A stretch of DNA of 64,000 bases from Spisula solida (lineage: Eukaryota; Mollusca; Bivalvia; Venerida; Mactridae), in the NCBI GenBank assembly GCA_947247005.1, contig OX365948.1, positions 9,971,455 through 10,035,454 of the forward strand, in the 5' to 3' direction. Both the position numbers and the translations under genes were made by a program. Below the pieces are notes generated by a model. It had not been told where the DNA came from, searched no databases, and saw only the letters and a list, made by a program, of their open reading frames with translations. Positions 46,140 to 58,762 of this stretch are shown here, in pieces (the first letter of the stretch is position 1; each line of letters begins with the position of its first letter).

Positions 46140-46737
46140 TCTAAACCGAAAAGTCGGAAAATGATAATATTTCAATATGTTTGGGCCACTATATAGTAGG
46201 AATCAGCTTTCTTATAGAGTGTCAAAAATGATGGAAAACAATCATGTTTATTATATAAATGTTGGTTTCCTAACTTTCATGCAATACTTTTCCTTTTTCA
46301 AGATGTGACATTTCTTACTTAAGACATCTAAATGAGGTAAAGTTCATATGTCAGCTATAAGCTTTATTTAATAAGAAAATGAGTTCAAATTTTCTCTAAA
46401 TATTCGAAATTGAGAAATCAATTTTGTTGCAGCCATAGGTCTGAACCGAAAAAGTCGGAAAATGATAATATTTCAATATGTTTGTGTCACTATAAAGTAG
46501 GAATCAGCTTTCTTATAGAGTGTCAAAAATGATGGAAAACAATCATGTTTATTATATAAATGTTGGTTTCCTAACTTTCATGCAATACTTTTCCTTTTTC
46601 AAGATGTGACATTTCTTACTTAAGACATCTAAATGAGGTAAAGTTCATATGTCAGCTATAAGCTTTATTTAATAAGAAAATGAGTTCAAATTTTCTCTAA
46701 ATGTTCGAAATTGAGAAAACATTTTTTGTTGCAGCCA
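46140..46737. repeat. Tandem duplication of a 300-bp unit
   Basis: 46140-46439 and 46440-46737 are about 97% identical by eye (for example GTCGGAAAATGATAATATTT and AAATGAGGTAAAGTTCATAT in both), offset by exactly 300 bp. Confidence 0.93.
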
Positions 46738-46868
46738 GTAGGGCTGCGTACCGGTTTCCGATATAAATCGAATACCGGTATGTTGCGTTCGATCGATACA
46801 TCGTATCGAACGTGTCCGTATCGGTAAAAAAATCGATCAACAAAAATATACATGTAAATCAATAAAAT
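46738..46868. mobile_element. Truncated copy of the hAT-like MITE
   Basis: AGTAGGGCTGCGTACCGGTT through CATGTAAATCAATAAAATA matches the first 130 bp of the element at 21846 at over 90%. The right half and right terminal repeat are missing. It abuts the end of the 300-bp duplication. Confidence 0.85.
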
Positions 46869-47097
46869 AAAATCTCTTCCAAGGACACAATGTCGGACAT
46901 AAAGTCTGAAAATAACCCAAAATAATATTTGTAGTATTTCGTATCTTAAAACTGCTGATCCAACAACTTACATAAGATGTCAGTCAATTACCTTAAAATA
47001 CAATACAATTTCAACATTGGAGTTGAGCATGCCGAGCATCGGCTGCCTTTGTTTGCCAGTTAGCTTAAATCTGCTAAAATATATGGCAGGCATTATG

Positions 47098-47190
47098 AGT
47101 ACATCCACCCGTATTTGAACCTAGATCACCAGACTTAAGATGGCAATTTTTTTTAGTGTGCTAACCATTGAGCTACGGAGAACACCTTAA
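47098..47190 (-). other. tRNA-like sequence with A and B boxes
   Basis: The minus strand reads CCGTAGCTCAATGGTTAGCA (A-box region) and, about 50 bp on, GGTTCAAATACGGGTGGA (B-box region). The anticodon stem is interrupted by an A-run, so it is a tRNA-derived SINE head or pseudo-tRNA rather than a working tRNA. Confidence 0.5.
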
Positions 47191-49194
47191 GCACCATTAT
47201 TACTGGTTTATAGAGTCAAAACAGGAAAACTGGGTGTATAAATATTATAAGAATGGCCAATAAGTGAACTAACTGACATGTGTACTGATAACAGAAAAAT
47301 AAATGAAGTTCATGAACGCAATAAATTAACTTTAAAAGGCATTAATTAAGTTCAATGTTAACAATGTATATGACAGTCAGTTGACAATTTTATGCAATGC
47401 CCTATCAAACTGTTGATATATCTTTAAATTGTGCAGTTTGCCCGAGGTCACACAGTGCATGTAAACTGTAGTACATGCATTTATAAAGTTTTAAACGCCT
47501 GAAAAAGTCTTTAAAGTTATAAACTAATATTATTTTTTTACTGGATTGTGAAAGTCATCACAACCAGTATTGATCTCTCTCAGTAACTGGTCCCTGGGTA
47601 ACTAATAAACCTGCTGATCCCTGGCTATTTGTGTGAATGTGCACACGCAAGTCTTGTCTGGCCAAATAGTTTTACATGAATTTACGTAATAATGTTCTAA
47701 CTGGTTTAGAATATAATATCCTGCAGTTTGATTGGCCAATGGAAATTCGCGCCAACGTATAACGTCATGTCTGTTAAGAGGAAAATTTTAATGATTAAAT
47801 TTTCATTAAACCGCCAAAATCAAAGCATTCATAATGGCTGATCAATATGTAGGTTATATTCTAATTATAAATCTATTATCGTACAAAATATATATGAAAC
47901 AGAAAAATATCGCCTTTACAGAAGAAAAATCAAAATTGGATTAAGTTAAGTTGAAAATCGCCCTTTGAAAGAGAAAATCCACTAGCAGGTATATTATATA
48001 ATCATGCACCTTTAAAGTAACAGTACCACACAAACAGTTGATCATGAGATCTTCACATTTATTGATCTGTTGATGATTCAACTCTGAGCTATAGCAAATC
48101 ATTAAATTACTTGTTTTGTTCAGGGTGAGTACATGTATTAGCAAGATCTATAATATATACAGTTTTATACACACACAAAGCGGCCAGCTTCTTTATTAGG
48201 CCATCGTTCAATACATCTGATCTAATAACAATAATCGACAGGAATCAACCATTCACAATCAGAAACTAGGTTAACATCGCTGACAGTGCGTAAAAATCAG
48301 ATAAATAATGATGGCATTTCCGTATCAATATACCATGACTGACACACTGTGCAAATTATGCTGCCATATCCTACATATAGTGCCACAATTAGTAAATCAC
48401 TTAAAATGGCAAAAAAAATGTTTTAAAGTAAACGCATGGAAGGGATCAAAACACATTGGCTCAATCAGAAGCCTTCATAGATTGTGCTTCTTGATTCCCG
48501 GAGGGGCGTTACGTTTGTTGACTTGCAAGTGTGCATGATATCATTATTACTGCCATGACCTAAATCATCATTATAATTTCTACACAATTATACATTGCCA
48601 GACAATCAGCCCTCATGAGTTGATGTCCTAATCAAGCAGTAAGTCTGAAATCTCAATTGATACCACCATTCCTTTTACTGTGACAACTGAGTGCACCATC
48701 TCCTGAAAGAATTGGAAGTTCATCTCAGTTTACAATTAACAGAGAAGAAAAATTCTGAAGATTATACTGCTGCATGAACAGGTAATGAAATGTTCATTCT
48801 CAAAGTAGAACAATAAAAATACAGCGAACAAATTAAATGGTGTAAATAATACTGATTGGCGAAATTGCAAAAATGCAAAAAGTGTCATCATTAGATTGAG
48901 TCTATTTCACAAGCAGTTACAGGGAAGGTATTTATAATGTTCTAAGTAAAAAGATAGTGTTAGGACCATACCAAATTAAAATAACAAGTCATTTAAGCTA
49001 AGAAATGTAAATAATATATTGATGGATAAAGCACAAGGAGACCAATCTTATTAAATTAATAAAATACCAGTTAAGTTAATACTATATAACATCTGTTATA
49101 GCAACTATTCATGTGGATAAATTGTCTAAGCTAGCGACTGGTTCTGGTTAATGTCATAAGGACTTAATGTTTTGTTTGTTTTAATCATGTTTAG
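47191..49194. other. Non-coding, no gene seen
   Basis: AT-rich. No splice-bounded coding segment recognised on either strand. Confidence 0.35.
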
Positions 49195-49244
49195 CGCCTT
49201 ACCAGTTTTCCTGGAATTGATGATCAACCAGTACTATCTTGTTC

Positions 49245-49790
49245 TTCTGTATCAACTGACAACTTCTCCACATGTGGATATGAGGACATCATACACAGTG
49301 ACAGCCAACTGACAACTTCTCCACATGTGGATCAGGACATCATACACAGTGGACAGTCAACTGACAACTTCTCCACATGTGGATCAGTACAATCATACAC
49401 AGTGGATAGTCAACTGACAACTTCTCCCATGTGGATCAGGATAATTATATACAGTTGTCAGTCAACTAGCAAATTCTCCAAATGTGGATTAGGACAATCA
49501 TACACAGTGGACAGTCAACTGACAACTTCTCCACATGGGGGTCAGGACAATCATACAGTCGACAGTCAACTGAAACTTCTCCACATGCGGATCAGGACAA
49601 TCATACACAGAGGACAGTCAACTGACAGCTTCTCCACATGTGGATCAGGACAATCATTTACAAAGGACAGTCAACTGACAACTTCTTCACATGTGGATCA
49701 GGACAATCATACACAGTGGTCAACCAACTGACAGCTTCTCCACATGCGGATCAGGACAATCATACACAGTGGTCAGCCAAATTGTCACGG
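49245..49790. repeat. ~52-bp minisatellite, about 11 copies
   Basis: The unit contains CAACTGACAACTTCTCCACA, TGTGGATCAGGACAATCATA and CACAGTGGACAGT. It is preceded at 49198 by CCTTACCAGTTTTCCTGGAA, shared with 32973. Confidence 0.93.
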
Positions 49791-50734
49791 AAAACAGAAC
49801 CTGACTGACAGTCACATATGAATATGAATTGCACATGTGCTATGAATCCATTGAGCCGGGGAGTAATGAAATTGTCGACACGGAAAAAAATCCCTTAATT
49901 TAGCACTGAAATGATACATATAGAATTATAAGAATATTTAGCAAACATGAATACATCATACATCCCAATATAAACATGACAAATAGACAGTTGGCAACTA
50001 ACATATATTTAACTTTGACTCAACTAGTCTCTTATAGTATTACCTGTATCATAGTCATAAACAATTCAATAAGTCAATTCATAGATAATCTGAAACCGAT
50101 TCTAACCTTTAACAAGACACAATGGGAGTCATTAGGGATGAAAATAATTTCAGTGATATTTTGTCTAAAGGTATGTGTCAGAGAATTTTGCTGAGACATA
50201 GCAACAAAGTTTAAATAGCGACAGGTTTAATATACATGTATATAGCTTAATTTATATATAGTTATAACTGAGTTTGTAACCATGGACTCAACAAGTGTTC
50301 TGGAACCAACTTCCAATAATTTCTTATATGAGTAAGAAGGAAGAGGTATTTACATAATTTATAACAAAGAATTCATACAGGCAAGGTCAAAGGATACAAC
50401 AAACAACTTCAATATTGATGGCTAGATATAACATTCACAGGGGCTGAGTTATAAAATCGATTATACAGGTCAGTCACCTGTTTACAAAACATCGTGTATA
50501 TAAACATTGCCATTTCTCTTATTAATCTATAAATTTAAAATATATTGTATACCAGATTAAAATGTTTTAAACAATAAGCATGCTTGTTTTGATACATGTG
50601 ACAGACCTGAATAAACAGACTATAAACATAGAAGAAGCCCTAGTTTTATCATTTTGTTATTTTTATATACCGTACTCTTTAAAAATTACATTGTATTCAT
50701 CATGTCTAAAACTAGACATAAGGTAAGCTAATGA
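49791..50734. other. Non-coding, no gene seen
   Basis: AT-rich with no recognisable feature. Confidence 0.35.
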
Positions 50735-51270
50735 TGCAGCTTTTTAGGACAAAGATCAAGAGTGACTTCCCTTGATAAAGTGTTAAGTCAATCGGAACGG
50801 TCCGTACGGCATTTTTACGGGATAAAATACCTCAGATGTATCAAGCGTATGAATCCAGCAGCATTCTTTCTTAAATCCTACGCAGGGGAAAATGGGCCGA
50901 AGAAAATAGACCGTAACTTATCAGCAGCGGAAATATCAAAAGGTGTTTTATTGATTAAACAATACAATATTGCTACACTCATTGAGCATAACACGCAGCT
51001 ACGCAGCGCTTGCGTGGTGGGCGTGTATTCCATTGAAGCACTGTTTAAATCTGTCATGATGACGTCATGGCGAAAGACCTTAAAAAATGGCGACATTCTA
51101 TTTACACCCGAGAGATGATTCGTAGAGATTGTCCGAGGTGTCCCGATTGCTGTTAAGTCAATCTCAGTAATTGAATTGTCTCCCCTCTATATTCATTATT
51201 GGAATAGTGATGTACATGCCTGAGATAGAGACATGGATTGGCATATCTATGGAGAAAGGGTTACTTTGTG
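50735..51270 (+). repeat. Dispersed repeat copy carrying a 357-bp insertion
   Basis: The left part (ATGATGCAGCTTTTTAGGAC ... CCCTTGATAAAG) and right part (AATTGAATTGTCTCCCCTCT ... CTATGGAGAAAGGGTT) are halves of the same repeat seen uninterrupted at 29545-29720 and 62795-62970. The interruption is at 50794-51150. Confidence 0.7.
50794..51150 (+). mobile_element. 357-bp insertion flanked by a 13-bp direct repeat
   Basis: TGTTAAGTCAATC occurs directly on both sides (50781-50793 and 51151-51163). The insert begins GGAACGGTCCGTACGGCA and ends GAGGTGTCCCGATTGC. It is less AT-rich than its surroundings and is open over most of its length on both strands: a plus-strand frame runs 50762-51118 (YGIKYLRCIKRMNPAAFFLK near its start) and a minus-strand frame runs 51096-50878. 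I recognise neither protein. There is no poly(A) tail. A weak inverted match of the ends (CAATCGGAAC / GTCCCGATTG) leaves a DNA transposon possible. Confidence 0.6.
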
Positions 51271-53789
51271 ATAACATAAATGATAAGTTGAATCCTTCAT
51301 ACTTTCTGTTTCATGTCTGCCAGGCTCCAGCACAATCATGCAAGCAGTTTTTTATTCTTTGACATTTACCTCGCAGATTTGGAATGGAATTCATGTTATG
51401 CTCTGTTATGGCATTGACTATTGTCATCCCTATATCTCCTCAATATATGGAGAAAATGTCAGTCAAGTTTAAATACTGGTTGGCAATGTCAGTACAGTTA
51501 ACTTAATTTGTCAACTGACTGCCATTTATTGCTGAAACATTTTTGAAAACAGGGAAAAATCTCATGAAAACCAACAATTAAAGTTCAAGGCCAAACTATT
51601 GTTACAGCTTAAAATAATAGCAAAATAACAGAATAATGTGAATTCCAGCACAAGCCCATCAATATTTCTTATATTCTTCTACTTCAACGATATGACAATT
51701 AATTTTGAGCTATATAACACTCTGAACACAAATTGCAACAAGACATTGGTAGCCAACAATACTGAAAATCCAAGAAAGCACGTACATGGGCTAAACTTCA
51801 AATAAAACCAATGAATACAATGTGAAGAGAAGACATGGAGAGGCAGCATTTCTTGTCTCTCGACTGGCTGGTGAATACAATTTTCTTTTCTTGGTAATCA
51901 TCTTCACCAGGGATGAAACAATCTCTTACTATATGACCAGAAATATCCTCAACAAAATCAATACACATCATGTATGAAAGTTATTTAGTTTGACACTAGG
52001 AGGAACCAAATAACTGAAACCCCAAAAAAATGATCCAAATGATTTTTTTGTATGCTTCGCAGAAATCGGGTTTAGCAATGTTTCTCAACAATTTTTCAGT
52101 TATATATCACGGCCAATTCACTTGTTTCGTATTTGGCTTTTAAACAGTCTCCCAACAATTTTTCTGTTATATATCACAGCCGATTCTGTATTTAAGAGAT
52201 CAATATATTGTGGGGGGATAAGATTTTGTGGTCAAATTCGACAACGAAATCAACCAAAATTCAACTCCTTCGAAAAATAATGATTTTACAGTATTAGTCA
52301 CACCACCACAAGGACTTACTGACTGTCATAAACAAGAGAAACATTGAGAACATCAGATGTTAAACACAAACACCATATGTATGTGAAACTGTTTCAACAT
52401 TACACAAATGGGAATTGTGGTCTCACTCAAACAATTAACTAATTAAGATGATAGTGGAACCCAGAATTAAAGGCGAGATATTAAAGCATATTAGGATCAA
52501 ACCCCTATGGACCTGAAACCAACTTGACTGCCTGCATATAGCTACAGTTGAGTTGGTTTGGGGCAAAAACTGTGAACATTTCTGCACAAAAATATTAAGT
52601 TGCATGGATATAATGCTCATTCTCGGCTTGAGCGTTGAAAATGGCTCATTCAAATCGAACAAAGATTAAAATACCTAATGTTGTTTTCAAATTTATATTG
52701 ACAGATATTTACTTGTGTTCTTAGCCAAAAATTACATTGCATACCACGAAAAGTCATTTTGAGAAAAATGCAAGATACAACCTTATGTTACTCAAAAGGG
52801 ACATCGTGGTATGTCCACACTGTTAATCACAGAAATGGATATTTATATCCTGATAATTATCAAGGGAAATCATCACTGCAAGCCACACATGAGATGTGTA
52901 CACATTCTAGTTCATCTGTTTTACCAAATAGTAAAGGATGTATGGAGTAAAGGGTCAAGGGGTTAGTTCCCATATTTCAGGTGAAGAATTTGATGGTGAA
53001 CAGAAATGTGAACAGAAAGGGTGATGGTGAACAGAAATATGACGGCTAATGGATGTAAATGAACACTAAATGAACAGAAATCCAATCTCAACCAAGTGTA
53101 CAACACAGAATTACAAAACCTTCCAGCAAACTATATGTATTTGTATATCATAATTTGTTTGGGCATTTTAACAAACGATCAGTAATAAAGTTTGCCACCG
53201 TGTCACTTCATCTCCTAGCTTTCAATGAAACTTTCCAGAACTCTGATTGACTTGCTAAATGGATTTACTATGAATGATACCTACAAACATGAAGTGGTTT
53301 CCCCAGTTAAGAGTAATAAAATCTACATTGCAAATCATCAAATTAACATAATCTATGTTCTTAATTTAAATGGGTTGAGAGATTGTTTGATTATGTTAAA
53401 CTTTGAAACATTCTATTTGAACTACAGGATCCAAGATGATAATATTTCCAGATACCTTTTGTTATGTAATACACAACACTAATAGTCATACTGTTACGAA
53501 GGTGTTGTTTTACATTTGATGAAATGTCATATACTTGATCAACAACTTCACCTATCACCGTTCTCGACATTGAGACTCCAGATAAGCTGGAGGGTATTCG
53601 GCATACATGTAATATTTTTCAAGACACTATGAGAATCAATATTTCCTGCAATTTCCAGCAACTCCAATTGCTCTAAATGTTTCTTCATTGATTGCTAAAA
53701 AAACAACAAAGAACAATGCTATTATGTACATCAATAAAATTCAAAACTGCACACGTTCTTGAAGCAGTTTTGGAACAACTTATAGTGTA
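51271..53789. other. Non-coding with small dispersed repeats
   Basis: 52080-52200 has two copies of AACAATTTTTCxGTTATATA. 52215-52300 (ATAAGATTTTGTGGTCAAAT ... CAATGATTTTACAGTA) has a relative at 58180-58262. No exon recognised. Confidence 0.4.
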
Positions 53790-53945
53790 CAAGATTGAAT
53801 TGCTACGGGTCCAAAGACAGCCAGTACTGAATAAACTGCTACAGGCCAAGACGGCCACATACTGATTGAACAGCTGCGGGTCTCAAGACGGCCACTATTG
53901 ATTGAACTGCTTTGGGTCTTAAGTCAGCCACACTGCAGTTATTTC
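53790..53945. repeat. ~45-bp degenerate tandem repeat, 3-4 copies
   Basis: Units share TTGAACTGCTxxGGGTC, CAAGACGGCCAC and TACTGATTGAAC. Diverged. Confidence 0.75.
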
Positions 53946-54130
53946 AGGTAAATTTTAGAACCAGGTCCAGAAAGTCACATGGTGGCTGACTCATGGAGGT
54001 ACATTAACTCACTGTCAGATACAACATTATAAGCTGGATATATTCATTTCTGAACTGGTTTGAAATCATGGAACTGACAGTCTTAATTTTGTAGAAAAAC
54101 ATAAAACTTGTTTGTAAAAGAAAGAGACAA

Positions 54131-55165
54131 GAGGGCACAAAGGGCCCTAGGTCGCTCACCTGTTGTAGTTGCGCATGCACACCCAAATGGTGACCTAGGT
54201 AATCATTTACATTTACTGAGTAAGATTCAAGAAAATTCAGCCTCTAGTGCAAGTTTTCTTATGACTTGACCATGTGACCTATATTTTGACCCCGGATGGC
54301 CCAATATCAAACTTGACCTAGATTTTGTTGAGATGACCATTGTGATCAAGTTTCTTAAAGATTAAGTCAACATTGTGACCTCTAGTGACTACACAAGGTT
54401 TTTCTATGATTTGACCTTGTGACTTAGTTTTTGACCCTGGATGACCAAATATCGAACTTGACCTAGATTTTGTTGATATGTTCATTGTGACCAAGTTTCA
54501 TAAAGATGAGGCCAAAATAATAACCTCTAGTGACTACACAAGGGTTTTCTATTATTTGACCTTGTGACCTAGTTTTTGACCCCGGATCACCCAATATCGA
54601 ACTTGACCTAGATTTTGTAGAGATGGTCATTGTTACCAAGTGTCATAAAGATTAGGTCAAAATTGTGACATCTAGTGACTACACAAGGTTTTACTAAGAT
54701 TTGACCTTGTGACCTAGTTTTTGACCCCGGATCACCCAATATCGAACTTGACCTAGATTTTGTTGAGATGATCATGGTGACCAGGTTTCATAAAGATTAG
54801 GCCAAAATTGTGACCTCTACTGACTACACAAGATTTTTCCATGATTTTACCTTGTGACCTAGTTTTTGACCCGGATAACCCAATATCGAACTTGACCTAG
54901 ATTTTGTAGAGATGATCATTGTGACCAAGTTTCATAAAGATTAGACCAAAATTGTGATCTCTAGTGACTACACAAGGTTTTTCTATGATTTGACCTAGTG
55001 ACCTAGTTTTTGACCCCGGGTGACCCAATATCAAACTTGACCTAGATTTTGTTCAGATGATCTTTGTGACCAAGTTTCATAAAGATTAGGCCAAAACTTT
55101 GACCTACAGTGTCTACACAAATTGTGGACGGACGACGGACGGACGACGGACGAAGAGTGACAGGT
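54131..55165. mobile_element. GTGACCTAGTTTTTGACC-type repeat element with inverted ends
   Basis: Starts GGCACAAAGGGCCCTAGGTC then GCTCACCTGTT and ends GTGACAGGTGAGCTAA. Inside are about six ~145-bp units (ACACAAGGTTTTTCTATGAT, GACCTAGTTTTTGACCCCGG, TTGACCTAGATTTTGTTGAG). A GGACGGACGACGGACGGACG tract precedes the end. Confidence 0.8.
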
Positions 55166-55432
55166 GAGCTAAAAATGTGACCTCTAGAGTGTTAACAAGG
55201 TTTTTCTTTGATTTGACCTAGTGACCTAGTTTTTGACCCCAGATGGCCCAGTAACAAATTGACCTAGATTTCATAGAGACAAACATTGTGGCCAAGTTTT
55301 ATAATGATTAAGTAAAAACTATGACCTCTTGAGTGTTTAACAGTCCAATTGTTGACAGCGGACGGCGGACGCCGGACATAGGGCGATCACAATAGCTCAC
55401 CTTGAGCACTTCCTGCTCAGGTGAGCTAACAA
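55166..55432. mobile_element. Second, shorter element of the same family with hairpin end
   Basis: Two units (GTGTTAACAAGGTTTTTCTT, GACCCCAGATGGCCCAGTAA) end in GACAGCGGACGGCGGACGCC and CACCTTGAGCACTTCCTGCT...CAGGTGAGCTAAC. This is the same hairpin-plus-CTAA end as 38335-38380. Confidence 0.8.
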
Positions 55433-55499
55433 TGGTATCTCAAATGGTGTTGAGAACTGTATCATAGCAATTAGCAGAGATTCAAGAACTGGATGTAGT

Positions 55500-55602
55500 A
55501 CCATCTGCGTGGCTGTGCCTTAGAACCATCTGCATGGCTGTGCCATAGAACCATCTGCATGGCTGTGCCTTAGTACCATCTGCATTGCTGTGTCTTAGAA
55601 CT
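55500..55602. repeat. 25-bp tandem repeat, 4 copies
   Basis: The unit is ACCATCTGCATGGCTGTGCC plus TTAGA. Confidence 0.9.
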
Positions 55603-57574
55603 GTTCAAGGAATACTCTAATGCTATGCTTTAGTCCACAGCACCACATAGCTACCATTGGCTCCTGAACAGTTGGAGGAAATTGCTCAACAGTACACAAT
55701 TAAAGCAGCAATCCCAAACATGAAAATCAAGCTTCCTAAATGTGTTTTTTTCCATATACACAAATGTAATCCTGACAATTTATATCAATTTCAGTCAATA
55801 GAAACACAGATATTTCTACACAAGTCATACCATTTAATCATTATATTATTTGCTAAAAAATGATATTACACAGAAATACAAATACAGATGCTAATCAGTC
55901 GTAATTAAAAACTAACAACTGAAGGACATTAGTACTGTAATACAATGTACGCTATGTGTAACAAGTTGTCATACTAGTACTGTGCATGAGTATGATGTTG
56001 ATGCTTAAATCAGCTATTTAAAATACTTTTCAAATGCACACCACATAATTTTGACCTTTGTAAAAAGTAAATAACTAATTTAGTTAAGTAATACAATAAC
56101 AAACTTAATCTTAGCATCTTCAACAAATATAAATACTATAAGAAATTAATCATTTATTAATTTTATTAAATGCATCATTTGTCGTTTCCTTAAAAATGAC
56201 ATTGTTCCACTTTACATAATTTCATATTACATGATGAATGATCTCATATCAACAAATAATTCCTTGAAAAGCGACAAGTATAGCTAAGAACATTTAACAT
56301 CGCTTCCTTGAATATCCGTGCTTGTTTATTGTCCAATTAAGAGTTGTTATTTTAACTAATCAAAACATTCTTAACGTACAATAACGAAAACACAGGCCGG
56401 ATTAATAAGTTACAAGTCAAATGTTCTTATCTATAATAAATGGCAAGTTTTATACATTTACCACAACAGTAGAGAATACAGTTACAACATTATTTTATCC
56501 TTCTTATCAAGTTATCAATAATAAAGTGAAATTATGATTACCAGAAAACTGGTACCGGTGTACATAGATTACCAGAGTAAACAATTATAATCTGATTATA
56601 AACGTTCTATAATATCAGGTATGAATTACGCTAGCTGCATGCCACAGTCACGTGCATTACATGAAAAAATCAACAAAACAGTAAACAGTATTATGATCAA
56701 CTTACAATAGAAGAGAACAAAACGTCCCGCAACTACATAAAACCCACAAAGAGAGGAATAAAACATTCACAGAGGGAAACAGCCACTACGTTTTCCAACT
56801 AGCATCTGTGACATTGGAAAGCTTTCTTGGTATGGCAATAAGCTGTATTCTAGAATTCAGCTCAATAATCTCTTTGTGCTGTGTGATGATCACATGTTTG
56901 TGGATATATACATGTCTGTAACAGAATGTGAGTATTGGCCTACTTTATCGGCAGTTACAATTAAAAGATATGATGCCAATCAAGATCACTGGCATTAAAC
57001 CTGTGAATTCTTGGAATAAACAATGAACTGGAAATATTTATCACCCAATATGATTTTTTTCTGTAGGCTTTATAGTCTTATAAATTTAAATAATTTAAAT
57101 ACAGCTAAACTTGTTTAACTTGATCGAGTTCTAAGATTTTTTTCATTTGATACAATATAAGGAAATAAGTTTTGTAAAATCCAAAATGACATGCTAGCTA
57201 ATTGTCGCTTAGAATAATGATAACATGCCATTATTTGTATTCATGTTAGAAAAATCCATTCCAGCACTCAAACTATGCAAACGATAATTTGAAATATCAT
57301 TATCTTTATTCTATGCTACACAATATTATATCTCCAAAATTGCTCTTTGTAATTTGTCCAATAAAATGTGAATTTACTGAGAGACCAACTTCTCTAGAAT
57401 TAGATTATGTTCAATCAACTATGACAAATGACCATAGCAACTGAGGGATTAGAAACAGAATGAGAAAGTAACCATATCAATGGAAATGACCATAGCAGCT
57501 AGGGGATAAGAAATAAAAGAAGAACGTTTTGAAAATTGTTCTAATAATTTAATATTAATAATTTCAAAACTGGG
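55603..57574. other. Non-coding, no gene seen
   Basis: AT-rich, nothing recognisable. Confidence 0.35.
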
Positions 57575-57765
57575 CCATATAGAGTTATCGTTCTTGGTCA
57601 CTGCACTTCTCCTAGTTGCCATCTATTTACATACTAAGTGTCAAGCCAATACCTCAAATAGTTTAGGAGTTATGCTCTGGACAAAATATGGGACGAACGG
57701 GCAGACGGACGGACCGACGCATACTATAACTATATCCGTTCGCCTTCAGCGGGTGATAAAAAGCC
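57575..57765. mobile_element. Short interspersed repeat with GACGGACGGACC tract
   Basis: Contains GTGTCAAGCCAATACCTCAA, GTTATGCTCTGGACAAAATA, GACGGACGGACCGACGCA and ends GGGTGATAAAAAG. Composition and order resemble the 37175-37437 element. Confidence 0.55.
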
Positions 57766-58762
57766 AAGATGACTGCATTTGAAACTAAATCATTCTACAA
57801 AACTACTCAAAATTTAAAGAAATGTGCACTATCTACTTTGATATGTGCTTAATATTCCGCCAGTTCTGCCTCAGGCTATGTTTTACACAGCTTTCTAGAA
57901 AGTAAACAACTATCAGCATAACAGAAAAGCAACATGTACATATATAGATATCATAACAAAAAGTCCTGAATAAGGTATAATGAACTGCCATTAAAACTTT
58001 CAATTACGCTTATTGCATCTGCCTTGACTTAACTGTGCACTTTTGATTCCAACCTGTACATATGCATTCATTATTTCAAAATGTTTGTAATAACTTTCCG
58101 ATCTGTAATGGACTAGTAAATTTGTGGATTACAAAACATGGAAGGGGAACCATTTGTTCTGTGTTTGGGTGGTTGATTATAAGTGGGGTTTAGATTTCGT
58201 GGTCGAGCTTAACCACAAATTCAACTAAAATTCAACTCCAACAACAAGCAATGATTTTACGGTATATACACCAACATATAGATCAGATATCTCCAGTTTT
58301 CTTAGCCATCAAACATCTTGCTTGAATGAATTCAGGCAAGTTTTTCTTGGGCAGACTACAAGAGATCAATAAGGTACATTATTTCCCCAAACACTAAGGT
58401 TAAATAAAGTTAGCTTCCAGTCCCAACAAAATGATTTATAGCAGTCTATCATTCTTTGCTTACATGGTAACTAAGATTGGAACAAATATATCAAACAAGA
58501 AATAATTGTGCACTTACGCTACATATATTTTGAAAATCCAAATTCCAAGAAACCTAATGCAGTCCATTAATTTACAAATACCAATTCAAACATGTAATGG
58601 AGACTTGCAGAGAGGACATAATTGTATAAATCTAAAGGACTTCATTGGGACAGCTGAGCTGGCAGCAAAAAAAATGCAGAAACTTGCCAAGCTTGAAATA
58701 TTTAGCCAAATATGTTGGGATATTGTGTTGTAAATTTCGTGGTTTAATGCATATCCACCTTC
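57766..58762. other. Non-coding, dispersed repeat debris
   Basis: Holds the 58180-58262 relative of 52215-52300. Otherwise AT-rich. Confidence 0.35.
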
